64,000 bases of DNA from the NCBI GenBank assembly GCA_017307375.1, contig JAFKFH010000008.1, positions 124,001-188,000 of the forward strand. Reading direction: 5' to 3'. Position numbers and translations under genes: made by a program. This document shows, in pieces, positions 32,796 to 41,692 of this stretch. How positions within the stretch are numbered: the first letter of the stretch is position 1; the number at the start of each line of letters is the position of its first letter. The notes beneath the pieces were generated by a model. That model was not told where the DNA came from, did no database searches, and saw only the letters and a list, made by a program, of their open reading frames with translations. Source of the DNA: Alphaproteobacteria bacterium (GTDB taxonomy: Bacteria > Pseudomonadota > Alphaproteobacteria > Ferrovibrionales > Ferrovibrionaceae).

Positions 32796-33442
32796 CGTTC
32801 CAGTTCGGTCAGCGCGATGCGGGCGACGGCGGCGAGTTCATCGGCCGTCGCGCCGTCGCGCGCCTGCACCGACATGCCCTGGATGATCGCGCCGAAATAC
32901 CGTGCCAGCGCACCGATGTCGGTGTCGGGGCGCAACTGGCCGTCGGCGATGCCCTGATCGAGACGCGCGCGATAGGCTGCCAGCGCCCCTGAACGCATGC
33001 CGGCGACCGTTTCCGCGATCGGCGCATTTTCCTCGGCGCAGGTCAGCACCGCGGTCGAGATCATGCAGCCTTTCGGCCGGCCGGCACGGGCAAATTCCTC
33101 CGCCGCCTCCATCAGCGAACCCGCGATCGCCTCGAAGACGTCGGGCTTGCGCAACGCCGCGACCGAATAGGCCCCGATTTCGCGCTGATACCAGTCGAGC
33201 GCCTCGCGATAGAGATCGGCCTTCGACTTGAACGCCGCATAAAGGCTCTGCGCCGTGATACCCAGCGCCTCGGTCAAGTCGGCGATCGAGGCCCCCTCGT
33301 AACCCAGCCGCCAGAAGGTCCGGCCGGCCGTGGCCAGGGCCGCGTCCCGATCGAAGGCGCGGGGGCGGCCGCGCGGGCGCGGCAATGAGGATTTATTTAT
33401 CATAATGATCACTCTTGAATTAGCGATCGCTCGCTGATATTC

Positions 33443-33458
33443 AGGAACGATCATTCCT
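33443..33458. promoter_or_regulatory. Near-perfect palindrome upstream of the serine hydrolase
   Basis: AGGAACGATCATTCCT is a 16-bp palindrome with one mismatched pair, located 20 bases before the serine hydrolase ATG and 40 before the TetR ATG. A perfect AGCGATCGCT lies at 33422-33431. Position and size fit a TetR dimer site controlling both genes. Confidence 0.55.
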
Positions 33459-33477
33459 TAAATATAGCGGAGATCCG

Positions 33478-34680
33478 ATGCCGATGCGATCCCTACTTCC
33501 GGCCCTGGCGGCCGGCGCGATCCTGCTCGCCCTGCCCGCCGCCGCAGGTGATCTCGCCCAGCGGCTCGATGCCGCGATCGACAAAGCGGTGGCGGAACGG
33601 CGCATCGTCGGCACCGTCGTGCTGGTCGCGCGCGATGGCGCGCTGGTCTATCGCCGGGCCGCCGGCCTTGCCGACCGTGAAGCCGGCGTGCCGATGCGCG
33701 AAGACACGATCTTCCGCCTGGCATCCGTCTCCAAGCCGCTGGTTTCGGCCGCGGTGATGACGCTGGTCGAGGAAGGACGGCTCAGGCTCGACGAGCCGGT
33801 GACCGGCTTCCTGCCGGACTTCCGGCCACAGCTTGCCGATGGCCGGGCGCCTGCCATCACCATCGGGCACCTGCTGAGCCATGCCGCCGGCCTGTCCTAT
33901 GGCTTCTTCGAGCCGGAAGACAGCCGCTACAAGACGCTCGCCGTATCCGACGGGCTCGACATCGTCCCCGGCCTCACGCTCGACGCCAACCTGCGCCGTC
34001 TGTCGCGCACCACCCTCGCCTTCCCGCCGGGCACCGGCTGGCGCTATTCGCTGTCGATCGACGTGCTCGGCGCGGTGATCGAGAAAGTCACCGGCCAGGC
34101 GCTTGCCGAGGCAGTGGCCAAACGGGTCACCGGGCCGCTCGGGCTCGAGGATACCGGTTTCGCGGTGACGGATCCGGCCCGGCTGGGCGCCGCCTATGCC
34201 GACGGCCGGCCGGCACCCTCCCGCATGACCGACAACGAACTGGTACCGTTTGCCGGCAATGCGGTGCGGTTTGCCCCGGGCCGGGCGCTCGACCCGACCG
34301 CATACCCCTCGGGCGGCGCCGGCATGGTCGGCACCGCCGGCGACGTCCTGCGTTTTCTGGAAGCCATCCGGACCGGCGGCGGACCGATCCTGAAGCCCGA
34401 GACGGTCGAGATGATGATGGCGGACCAGGTCGGGGCACAGGCGCAGACGCAAGGTCCCGGCTGGGGCTTCGGCTTCGGCTGGGCGGTACTGGACGATCCC
34501 GCACCGACGAAGACACCGCAGGCAGCCGGCACCATCCAGTGGGGCGGTGCCTATGGCCACAGCTGGTTCGTCGACCCGGCCAGCCGGCTGACGGTCGTCG
34601 CCTTGACCAATACGGCTTTCGAGGGGATGTCGGGCGCCTATACGATCGAAATCCGCGACGCCGTCTACGGACCGCGATAG
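33478..34680 (+). CDS. Exported serine hydrolase (class C beta-lactamase/EstB-like)
   Basis: A penicillin-binding-protein-fold hydrolase of 400 residues. A signal peptide (LLPALAAGAILLALPAAAG) covers about the first 24 residues. The nucleophile motif SxxK is SVSK (Ser83, Lys86). The second motif appears as WRYSLSID, where Tyr is kept and the Asn of YxN is replaced by Leu. The third region is QWGGAYGHSW instead of KTG. This pattern fits esterase/D-aminopeptidase relatives more than true AmpC. The ATG at 33478 follows GCGGAG. Confidence 0.85.
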   Translation: MPMRSLLPALAAGAILLALPAAAGDLAQRLDAAIDKAVAERRIVGTVVLVARDGALVYRRAAGLADREAGVPMREDTIFRLASVSKPLVSAAVMTLVEEGRLRLDEPVTGFLPDFRPQLADGRAPAITIGHLLSHAAGLSYGFFEPEDSRYKTLAVSDGLDIVPGLTLDANLRRLSRTTLAFPPGTGWRYSLSIDVLGAVIEKVTGQALAEAVAKRVTGPLGLEDTGFAVTDPARLGAAYADGRPAPSRMTDNELVPFAGNAVRFAPGRALDPTAYPSGGAGMVGTAGDVLRFLEAIRTGGGPILKPETVEMMMADQVGAQAQTQGPGWGFGFGWAVLDDPAPTKTPQAAGTIQWGGAYGHSWFVDPASRLTVVALTNTAFEGMSGAYTIEIRDAVYGPR

Positions 34681-34684
34681 GTGG

Positions 34685-35515
34685 TCAGGCTGCGTCGCCG
34701 GCCTTCAGCCTTTCGCCGCGGCGGCGCAGCGCTTCCAGCGTGGCGAGCAAGGCGACCGCCAGCACGATCAGGATCGTCGCGATCGCGGTGATCGTCGGCG
34801 AGATGTTTTCGCGGATGCCGGAGAACATCTCGCGCGGCAGGGTGCGCTGATCCGGCCCCGCCACCATCAGCACCATGACCACCTCGTCGAGCGAGGTGGC
34901 GAAGGCAAACAGCGCACCGGCCGCCAGGCCCGGCGCGATCAGGGGCATCATGACGCGGCGGAACGCGGTCAGCGGCGAGGCGCCGAGATTGGCGGCCGCC
35001 CGCATCAGCCCGTGATCGAACCCGGCGAGCGTGGCCGAGACGGTGACGACGACGAACGGCACCGCGAGCGCGGTATGGCCGAGGATCAGGCCGAGATAGG
35101 TCCCGGTCAGGCCGAGCGGCGCATAGAACAGGTAGAAGCCGACCGACGAGATGACGACCGGCACGATCATCGGCGACAGGACGATCGCGGTCACCACGCC
35201 ATGGCCGGGAAAGCGCGCGCGGTTGAGGCCGATGGCGGCCAGCGTGCCCAGCACCATCGACAGCGCGGTCGAGGCCACTCCGATGATCAGCGAGTTGACC
35301 AGCGCCTTGCCCCAGCGCGGATCGAGGCCGAGATCGGCGTACCAGCGCCCGGAAAAGCCGGTCATCGGATAGGTCAGGAAACGGCTTTCGTTCACCGACA
35401 GCGGCACGATCGCCAGGATCGGCGCCAGCAGGAAGAACAGCACGGCGGCCGAGGTGACGTAGAGCACGCCGGTCCAGAACCGCTGGGTCGGGGTGCGCGG
35501 GGCGCCGCCGCTCAT
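34685..35515 (-). CDS. ABC transporter permease (PotC-like), second system
   Basis: An inner-membrane permease of 276 residues with six helices. The EAA loop is MRAAANLGASPLTAFRRVMMP. VNESRFLTYPMTGFSGRWY between helices 1 and 2 is typical of PotC/YdcV. It overlaps the preceding permease by four bases and is last in its operon, ending 4 bases from the convergent serine hydrolase. Confidence 0.88.
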   Translation of the reverse strand: MSGGAPRTPTQRFWTGVLYVTSAAVLFFLLAPILAIVPLSVNESRFLTYPMTGFSGRWYADLGLDPRWGKALVNSLIIGVASTALSMVLGTLAAIGLNRARFPGHGVVTAIVLSPMIVPVVISSVGFYLFYAPLGLTGTYLGLILGHTALAVPFVVVTVSATLAGFDHGLMRAAANLGASPLTAFRRVMMPLIAPGLAAGALFAFATSLDEVVMVLMVAGPDQRTLPREMFSGIRENISPTITAIATILIVLAVALLATLEALRRRGERLKAGDAA

Positions 35516-36741
35516 CCGAGCCTCATCCGGTCGACGCCGATCAGCCGGACATAGACGGCATAGAGGATCAGCGTGGCAACGAGCAGCACGGCCCCCAGCG
35601 CCGAGGCCATGCCCCAGTTGACGGTGTCGGAGGTGTAGAAGGCGATGAAATAGCTGATCATCTGGTCGCCGGCCCCGCCGACCAGCGCCGGGGTGATGTA
35701 GTAGCCGATCGCCATGATGAAGACGAGCAGCGTGCCGGCCGCGATCCCCGGCAGGGTCTGGGGCAGATAGACCCGTAGGAACGCGGTCGCCGGCGGGGCG
35801 CCGAGCGAGGCCGCGGCGCGCATGAAATCGGGCCGGATCGCCTTCATCACCGAATAGAGCGGCAGGATCATGAACGGCAGCAGCACATGGGTCATGGCGA
35901 TGACGACGCCGATGCGGTTGTAGATCAACCGCACCGGCCGGTCGATCAGGCCAAGCCACAACATCAGCTCGTTGACCAGGCCACGTTCCTGCAGCACCAC
36001 GACCCAGGCGGTCGTCCGCACCAGCAGCGACGTCCAGAACGGCAGCAGCACGAGGATCAGCAGCAGATTGGCGCGCGCCGGCGGCAGCGCGGCGATCAGA
36101 TAGGCGACGGGAAAGCCGAGCAGCAGGCACAGGACGGTCACGCCCAGGCCGATGCCGAAGGTGCGCTGCAGCAGGTCGAGATAGACGGATTTCTGCGGCG
36201 GCGCCGGCGTGATCGCCCCGTCGGCATGGCGCTGCAGGTCGAGTGCTGCCAGCAGGAAGAACGACGTCAGCGGCCCGGCGGCGCGGTCGATCGCCCCCCA
36301 GGTCTCGGGCTCGCCCCAGCGTGGGTCGGCGGCAACGAAGGTCTCGGTCCAGGAGGTCGCCTCGGCCGGCAGGCGACGGGCGGTGTTCTGCACCAGGCTG
36401 CGACCGTTCTCGATGTCGTAGTTGAGGCGCCGGGCGGCGACGGCAAGGTTGCCGGCTTCGCGGCTGGCCCGCATGTCGGCGGCCAGCGCCTTGAACACGG
36501 GCTCGGGCGGCGGACGGCTGCGATCGGTCCAGCCGCCGATCGCTACGACGACCTGGGGCCAGACGCGGCCGAGTTCGGGATCGTGGACCGACCGCCGCAT
36601 CATGTCGGCGATCGGCATCACGAAGACGACCAGCAGGAACAGGAGGAGCGGCCCGACCAGCGCGAAGGCGCCGAGCCGGTTGAGCCGCTCCGCCCGTCTC
36701 AGACGGCGGCGGAGATCTTTGGCCGTTACTTCGCCGCCCAC
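35512..36741 (-). CDS. ABC transporter permease (PotB-like) with periplasmic insertion
   Basis: A permease of 409 residues, more than 100 longer than usual PotB proteins. The extra stretch (about residues 60-170) lies between the first membrane helix and the rest and should face the periplasm. The core has the EAA loop MRAAASLGAPPATAFLRVYLP and FPVAYLIAALPP. The start is a GTG at 36741 inside the 3' end of the binding-protein gene (16-base overlap); no good ribosome-binding site is seen, so translation is probably coupled. Confidence 0.85.
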   Translation of the reverse strand: MGGEVTAKDLRRRLRRAERLNRLGAFALVGPLLLFLLVVFVMPIADMMRRSVHDPELGRVWPQVVVAIGGWTDRSRPPPEPVFKALAADMRASREAGNLAVAARRLNYDIENGRSLVQNTARRLPAEATSWTETFVAADPRWGEPETWGAIDRAAGPLTSFFLLAALDLQRHADGAITPAPPQKSVYLDLLQRTFGIGLGVTVLCLLLGFPVAYLIAALPPARANLLLILVLLPFWTSLLVRTTAWVVVLQERGLVNELMLWLGLIDRPVRLIYNRIGVVIAMTHVLLPFMILPLYSVMKAIRPDFMRAAASLGAPPATAFLRVYLPQTLPGIAAGTLLVFIMAIGYYITPALVGGAGDQMISYFIAFYTSDTVNWGMASALGAVLLVATLILYAVYVRLIGVDRMRLG

Positions 36742-37763
36742 TTGTTGAAGCGCTCGGTCAGACGGTCGATATTCTCGAGCCAGAAGGCATCCGAGATCTG
36801 GATCGCGCCCTTCAGGTTGTCCGGCGCGGTCGGCAGGTCCTTCAGCCGGTCGGCCGGAATCTGGGCCGAAGCGGCCTTGGCGGTGACGCCGTAGGCAATG
36901 GCGACCGGCAGCTTGGCCTGCACCTCGGGCTTGCCGACATAGTCGAGGAACTTGTAGGCCTGATCGACGTTCGGGCTGCCCTTCAGGATCACCCAGCTGT
37001 CGATGGTGAACAGCGAGCCGGTCCAGACGATGCCGAAATTGCGCTTGTCGGCCTTGTTGGCGGCATCGATGCGGCCGTTATAGACCGAGGTCATCGCGAC
37101 CTCGCCGGAGGCGAGCAGCTGCGGCGGCTGGGCGCCGGCCTTCCACCAGACGATGTTGTCGCGGATGGTATCGAGCTTCTTGAACGCGCGCTCGACGCCG
37201 GCGTCGGTCGCCAGCACCTTGTAGACGTCGGCGGGGGCGACCCCGTCGCCCATCAGCGCGATTTCCAGCGACGTCTTGGGGCCCTGGCGCAGGCCGCGCT
37301 TGCCCGGCACCTTGGCCAGGTCGAAGAAGTCGGCCCAGCCCGAAGGCGCGGTCTTCAGCTTGTCGCGGTCATAGCCGAGCACGAAGTTGTAGACGATCGC
37401 GCCGACACCGCAGGGATTGGTCGCTTCCTTCAGGTAATGATCCTGGCCGCCGATCTTGGCCCAATCGAGCTTGACGAACAGGCCCTCGTCGCAGCCGAGC
37501 GCCAGTTCCTCGGATTCGACCTGGACGACGTCCCAGGGGACGTTGCCACCCTCGACCTTGGCGCGCAGCACGCCGATGCCGCCGTCCCAGGATTCGTCCA
37601 GCACGTTGATGCCGGTGGTCGCCTTGAAGGGGCCGAAATAAAGCTGCTTCTGCGCTTCCTGATAGGCGCCGCCCCAGGAAACCACGGTCAAGTCGCGGGC
37701 CGAGGCGGCCCCGGCCAGCATCGTCGTCGCGAGCGCGAGGCCGATGATCGTCTTCTTGCTCAT
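36726..37763 (-). CDS. ABC transporter periplasmic solute-binding protein (PotD-like), second system
   Basis: A receptor of 345 residues with a signal peptide (KKTIIGLALATTMLAGAASA). DLTVVSWGGAYQEAQKQLYF opens the mature domain, and GWADFFDLAKVPGKRGLR and IVWWKAGAQPPQLLASGEV follow, as in polyamine/opine receptors. ATG 37763 has GGAACGG upstream. It lies between the ATPase gene and the permeases. A PuuB-like amine oxidoreductase is divergent, which points to a polyamine or similar amine as ligand. Confidence 0.88.
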   Translation of the reverse strand: MSKKTIIGLALATTMLAGAASARDLTVVSWGGAYQEAQKQLYFGPFKATTGINVLDESWDGGIGVLRAKVEGGNVPWDVVQVESEELALGCDEGLFVKLDWAKIGGQDHYLKEATNPCGVGAIVYNFVLGYDRDKLKTAPSGWADFFDLAKVPGKRGLRQGPKTSLEIALMGDGVAPADVYKVLATDAGVERAFKKLDTIRDNIVWWKAGAQPPQLLASGEVAMTSVYNGRIDAANKADKRNFGIVWTGSLFTIDSWVILKGSPNVDQAYKFLDYVGKPEVQAKLPVAIAYGVTAKAASAQIPADRLKDLPTAPDNLKGAIQISDAFWLENIDRLTERFNKWAAK

Positions 37764-37802
37764 TTTTCCGTTCCTCATCCCTTGCCCAGTACAAAAATCG
37801 GT

Positions 37803-38894
37803 CTATTGCGGCGCATCGAGCGCCAGGCAATGTTCGGGGGCGACGGCCAGGGTGACCTCGGCCCCCGGCGCGGGAACCTCACCCTCGCCATAGCGCAGCT
37901 TGACCATCACCTGATCCGATCCGCCGCAGGCCACCCGCAGGCGGACATGGTCGCCATGATAGATCTGTTCCAGCACGCGGGCCTGCAGGCCTTCGGCCCC
38001 CAGCACGATCCGTTCCGGGCGGATGCCCAGCGCGGTGCGCTGGCCGACCCGGTCGACCGCGACGGCCAGCGCCCACAGCAATTCGCCGGTCGCCAGCCGC
38101 ACCAGGGCATACCCCTGCTCGACCTGCTCGACGATGCCGGGCAGCGCATTGTTCTCGCCGATGAAATTGGCCACGAAACTGTTGGCCGGCCGCCCGTAGA
38201 GCACGTCGGGCGCGTCGAGCTGCTGGATGACGCCGTCGTTGAACACGGCGATCCGGTCCGACATCGTCAGCGCCTCGGACTGGTCGTGGGTGACATAGAC
38301 CACGGTCAGGCCGAGTTCCTCGTGCAGATGCTTGATCTCGAGCTGCATGTGCTCGCGCAGGTTCTTGTCCAGCGCGCCGAGCGGTTCATCCATCAGCACG
38401 ATGCGCGGGGCGAAGACCAGCGCGCGGGCCAGGGCCACGCGCTGCTGCTGGCCGCCCGAAAGCTGGGCGGGACGGCGATTGCCCAATGCGCCCAGCTTGA
38501 CCATCGCCAGCGCCTTGTCGACCCGCGCCGCCTGCTCGGCCCGCGGCACCTTGCGCACCGACAACGGGAAGGCGACGTTCTCGGCCACGGTCATGTGCGG
38601 GAACAGCGCGTAGTTCTGGAACACCATGCCGATGTCGCGGCGGTGGGGTGGCAGCGAATTGACCGGCTGGCCGTCGACCGCGATGGTACCGGAAGTCGGC
38701 ACCTCGAACCCCGCCAGCATCATCAGCGTCGTGGTCTTGCCCGAACCCGACGGGCCCAGCAGGGTCAGGAACTCGCCGGCCGCAACGTCGAGGTCGAGGC
38801 GCTTGACCACGGCGGTGACCCCGTCATAGGTCTTGACCACGTCCCGGAACCGTACGCGCGGCATGGCCTGCCGGTCGACCTGACCTGTGGACAT
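37803..38894 (-). CDS. ABC transporter ATP-binding protein (PotA-like), second system
   Basis: An ATPase of 363 residues. Walker A is GPSGSGKTT, the Q-loop FQNYALFPH, the signature LSGGQQQRV, Walker B IVLMDEP and the H-loop THDQSEAL; a TOBE domain lies from about residue 245. It is first in the operon (ATPase, receptor, two permeases), and the ATG at 38894 faces the oxidoreductase gene across 194 bases. Confidence 0.92.
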   Translation of the reverse strand: MSTGQVDRQAMPRVRFRDVVKTYDGVTAVVKRLDLDVAAGEFLTLLGPSGSGKTTTLMMLAGFEVPTSGTIAVDGQPVNSLPPHRRDIGMVFQNYALFPHMTVAENVAFPLSVRKVPRAEQAARVDKALAMVKLGALGNRRPAQLSGGQQQRVALARALVFAPRIVLMDEPLGALDKNLREHMQLEIKHLHEELGLTVVYVTHDQSEALTMSDRIAVFNDGVIQQLDAPDVLYGRPANSFVANFIGENNALPGIVEQVEQGYALVRLATGELLWALAVAVDRVGQRTALGIRPERIVLGAEGLQARVLEQIYHGDHVRLRVACGGSDQVMVKLRYGEGEVPAPGAEVTLAVAPEHCLALDAPQ

Positions 38895-38996
38895 CAGCCT
38901 GGCTTATTCCCCGTTCTGGCGGCGCCTCCCGGCCGCACCGTGCCGACATGCTGGCCGACCCCGGCTGATTCGTCGAGCGGAAACGGAACGGTAATG

Positions 38997-39016
38997 GTCT
39001 GGTCATTATTTCAGAC
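38997..39016. promoter_or_regulatory. Inverted repeat in the ATPase/oxidoreductase divergent gap
   Basis: GTCTG (38997-39001) and CAGAC (39012-39016) form an inverted repeat with a 10-base AT-rich centre (GTCATTATTT). It sits about midway between the divergent genes in the only AT-rich patch of the gap. A candidate operator for coordinated control; no regulator gene is adjacent. Confidence 0.4.
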
Positions 39017-39088
39017 TGGACCTGACAATGTCGGTTCCATCCCGCATTCTTCGGACCACTACGACGATGCGGGGGGATGCGTTACAGA

Positions 39089-40387
39089 ATGTCGCAGTCG
39101 CTGTTTTCGGCCGATTTCAAGCTGACGCCCTACTGGTGGGAGCGGACGCCCCGCCCGACCCTGCCCGAAACACCCCTGCCCCAGGCGGTCGACGTGCTGG
39201 TCGTCGGCTCGGGCTATACCGGCCTGTGCGCCGCGTTGCAGACCGCGCGCGGCGGGCGCGACACGCTGGTGATCGATGCCGGTGACGCCGGTTTCGGCTG
39301 CTCGTCGCGCAATGGCGGCCAGATCTCGACCTCGGTCAAGCCGAGCTTTGCCGAACTCTCCCGCCGCCATGGGCCCGAGCGCGCCACCGCGATCGTGCGC
39401 GAGGGCCAGGCCTCGCTCGCCTGGGTGGCGCAATTCGTGGCCGAAGAAGGCATCGATTGCGATTTCCGCATCGTCGGCCGGTTCCACGCCGCCCATTCGC
39501 CCGGCCGCTACGAAATGCTCGCCCGCGCCGCCCGGAACCAGCCCAAGGGCCTCGAGGTCGAGACCGAGATCGTGCCGCGGGCCGAGCAGCACCGCGAGCT
39601 CGGCACCGATGCCTATTACGGCGGCGTCGTCTACACCCGCCACGCCTCGGTCGATCCGGGGCGCTTCCACCAGGGCATGCTGGACCGCGCGCTCGCGGCC
39701 GGGGTGCGCGTCGTTCCGCATTGCGCGGCGACGGCGATCGACCGCGACGGCCAGGGCTTCCGCGTCGCTACCGCCAAGGGGATCGTCAGCGCCCGCCAGG
39801 TCGTGGTGGCGACCAACGGCTATACCTCGCGCCTGACCCCATGGCTGCAGCGCCGGGTGATCCCGATCGGCAGCTACATCATCGCCACCGAGGACCTGGG
39901 CGCCGACCGCATGGCGCGGCTGATGCCCAGGGACCGCATCGTCTCCGACACCCGCAAGGTGGTCTATTACTACCGCGCCTCGCCGGACGGCCGGCGCATC
40001 CTGTTCGGCGGCCGCGTCTCGCACAACGAGACCGATCCGCGGCTGTCGGGCCCGCTGCTGCACCAGACGATGGCCGGGATCTTTCCGGAACTCGCCACCG
40101 CCCGGATCAGCCATTCCTGGAACGGCTTCATCGCCTACACCTTCGACGAGTTGATGCATTGCGGCCAGCGCGACGGCCTCTATTACGCGATGGGCTATTG
40201 CGGCTCCGGCGTCGGCATGGCGGGCTATCTCGGTACCCGGATCGGCCAGCAGGTGCTCGGGCTGAAGCAAGGCCGCACCGCCTTCGACGACGTCGACTTC
40301 CAGACCCGCCCGCTCTACACCGGCAATCCCTGGTTCCTGGCCCCCTCGGTGTTCTACTACAGGATCAGGGATCGCCTGGGGCGGTAG
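39089..40387 (+). CDS. FAD-dependent amine oxidoreductase (PuuB/DAO family)
   Basis: A flavoprotein of 432 residues in the DAO family resembling gamma-glutamylputrescine oxidase. The dinucleotide motif is VVGSGYTGLCAAL, followed by FGCSSRNGGQIS, and later YYYRASPDGRRILFGGR and MGYCGSGVGMAGYLG. The N-terminal TPYWWER is typical of PuuB-like enzymes. ATG 39089 is chosen because a GGGGG tract lies 12 bases upstream; the ATG at 39077 sits right on that tract. The divergent PotABCD-like importer would supply its amine substrate. Confidence 0.87.
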   Translation: MSQSLFSADFKLTPYWWERTPRPTLPETPLPQAVDVLVVGSGYTGLCAALQTARGGRDTLVIDAGDAGFGCSSRNGGQISTSVKPSFAELSRRHGPERATAIVREGQASLAWVAQFVAEEGIDCDFRIVGRFHAAHSPGRYEMLARAARNQPKGLEVETEIVPRAEQHRELGTDAYYGGVVYTRHASVDPGRFHQGMLDRALAAGVRVVPHCAATAIDRDGQGFRVATAKGIVSARQVVVATNGYTSRLTPWLQRRVIPIGSYIIATEDLGADRMARLMPRDRIVSDTRKVVYYYRASPDGRRILFGGRVSHNETDPRLSGPLLHQTMAGIFPELATARISHSWNGFIAYTFDELMHCGQRDGLYYAMGYCGSGVGMAGYLGTRIGQQVLGLKQGRTAFDDVDFQTRPLYTGNPWFLAPSVFYYRIRDRLGR

Positions 40388-40391
40388 CAGC

Positions 40392-41540
40392 CTATCTCAA
40401 AAAGTCGGCGATCGCCCGGCCGGCAGCGGCGACGCCGGTGATGCCGTCGAGATGGCCGCCGCCTGACTCGATCTCGACATACTGGGCCTCGTTGCCTTGG
40501 GCGCGCAGCGTCGCGACCGCCTGTTTCGACAGAAAGGGCGGGAAGATCCGATCCGAGGTGACGGCGACGAACAGGCCGGGTGCCTTGATCCGGCCGGCCT
40601 CGAACTGGGCCAGCTGATAGGCCCGCGTGGTATAGAGCCAGCTGTTGGCGTCGAAGGTTCTGGCCCTGGCCGCGCCGGCGGCGGTCAGGCCCGCTTCGAT
40701 CGCGAACTGGTTGCGATAGGCCTGCCCGGGATTCTTTTCCTTGTCGGCCCAGGCCAGGCCGAAACGCTGGTCGGCCCAGTCGAAGGCGACGCCGTCGAAG
40801 GTGACGAGCTTCAGCGTCTGGACCATGCCGTCGACCGGCTCGTCACTACCGTAATAGTTCCCCTTGTTCCATTTGGCATCGAGGCGGATCGGCATGCCCC
40901 AGAGATCGAGCATGCCGACGATATAGGCGCGGTTGGCGACCCCGGGCCCGACCACCGAGACGAAGCGGCCGACGATGTCGGGATAGGCCGATGCCCATTC
41001 CGCCGCCTGCGCCGCGCCGGCCGAGGCCCCGGCCACGGCATGTACCCTGGCGATGCCGAGCGTGTCGAGCAGCGCCTTTTGCACGGCCACGATGTCGCGC
41101 GAGGAAACGATCGGGAAATCCATGCCCCAGGGCTTGCCCGTCGCCGGGTTGATCGTCGCCGGGCCGGTCGTGATCACCTGCGGCGATTTCGGGTTCGGGT
41201 TGACCAGCGTGTCGGTCGCGATGACGAAGAAGCGGTCGGTGTCGATCGGCCTGCCCGCGCCGATGATCGCATCCCAGTAGCCGGGCGCCGGATCGCCTGC
41301 GGCATAGCGCCCGGCGGCATGCGAATTGCCGGTGATGTGGTGGCAGATGACGATGACGTTGTCCTTGGCGGCATTGAGCTGGCCATAGGTTTCGAAGCCG
41401 ACCCGGACATCGCGCAACCCGGCACCATTGGCCAGCACAAGCCGGTCCAGCGTGAACACCTGTTTCTCGACGAGGCCGTCATAGGCGGCGGCCGGGCCGG
41501 CGGCAAGCAGGGTCAGGGCGAAAAGGGCAAGACGGCGCAT
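40392..41540 (-). CDS. Exported MetX-like alpha/beta hydrolase
   Basis: A protein of 382 residues with the fold of homoserine O-acetyltransferases but with a signal peptide (MRRLALFALTLLAAGPAAAY). The N-terminal ICHHITGNSHA and the acid and histidine regions VTSDRIFPP and GGGHLDGI match MetX. The nucleophile elbow is AGASAGA (Ser173) instead of GGSMGG. A periplasmic protein cannot use acetyl-CoA readily, so an esterase role is more likely than methionine synthesis. ATG 41540. Confidence 0.82.
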   Translation of the reverse strand: MRRLALFALTLLAAGPAAAYDGLVEKQVFTLDRLVLANGAGLRDVRVGFETYGQLNAAKDNVIVICHHITGNSHAAGRYAAGDPAPGYWDAIIGAGRPIDTDRFFVIATDTLVNPNPKSPQVITTGPATINPATGKPWGMDFPIVSSRDIVAVQKALLDTLGIARVHAVAGASAGAAQAAEWASAYPDIVGRFVSVVGPGVANRAYIVGMLDLWGMPIRLDAKWNKGNYYGSDEPVDGMVQTLKLVTFDGVAFDWADQRFGLAWADKEKNPGQAYRNQFAIEAGLTAAGAARARTFDANSWLYTTRAYQLAQFEAGRIKAPGLFVAVTSDRIFPPFLSKQAVATLRAQGNEAQYVEIESGGGHLDGITGVAAAGRAIADFLR

Positions 41541-41565
41541 CGAGGGAGCCTCCGGGCTGGTTTAT

Positions 41566-41618
41566 GTAAGCGATAATTACATATGCATCGCTCCAGTCCG
41601 CAAGCAACGCTTACATTG
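41566..41618. promoter_or_regulatory. Nested inverted repeats upstream of the MetX-like gene
   Basis: ATGTAAGCG (41566-41574) and CGCTTACAT (41610-41618) form a perfect 9-bp inverted repeat 35 bases apart. A smaller ATGTAA-N7-TTACAT dyad is nested at its left end. The region lies between the divergent MetX-like gene and the proteasome-fold gene and has a clearly lower GC than its surroundings. Two half-sites with this spacing could support DNA looping or two dimers. Confidence 0.5.
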
Positions 41619-41692
41619 CGTCACGCCAATGTGAAACGGCCGCGATTGGCCTATGATCGGACAGTGCCGTATCGCGGGCCGCAGGGGGACGG

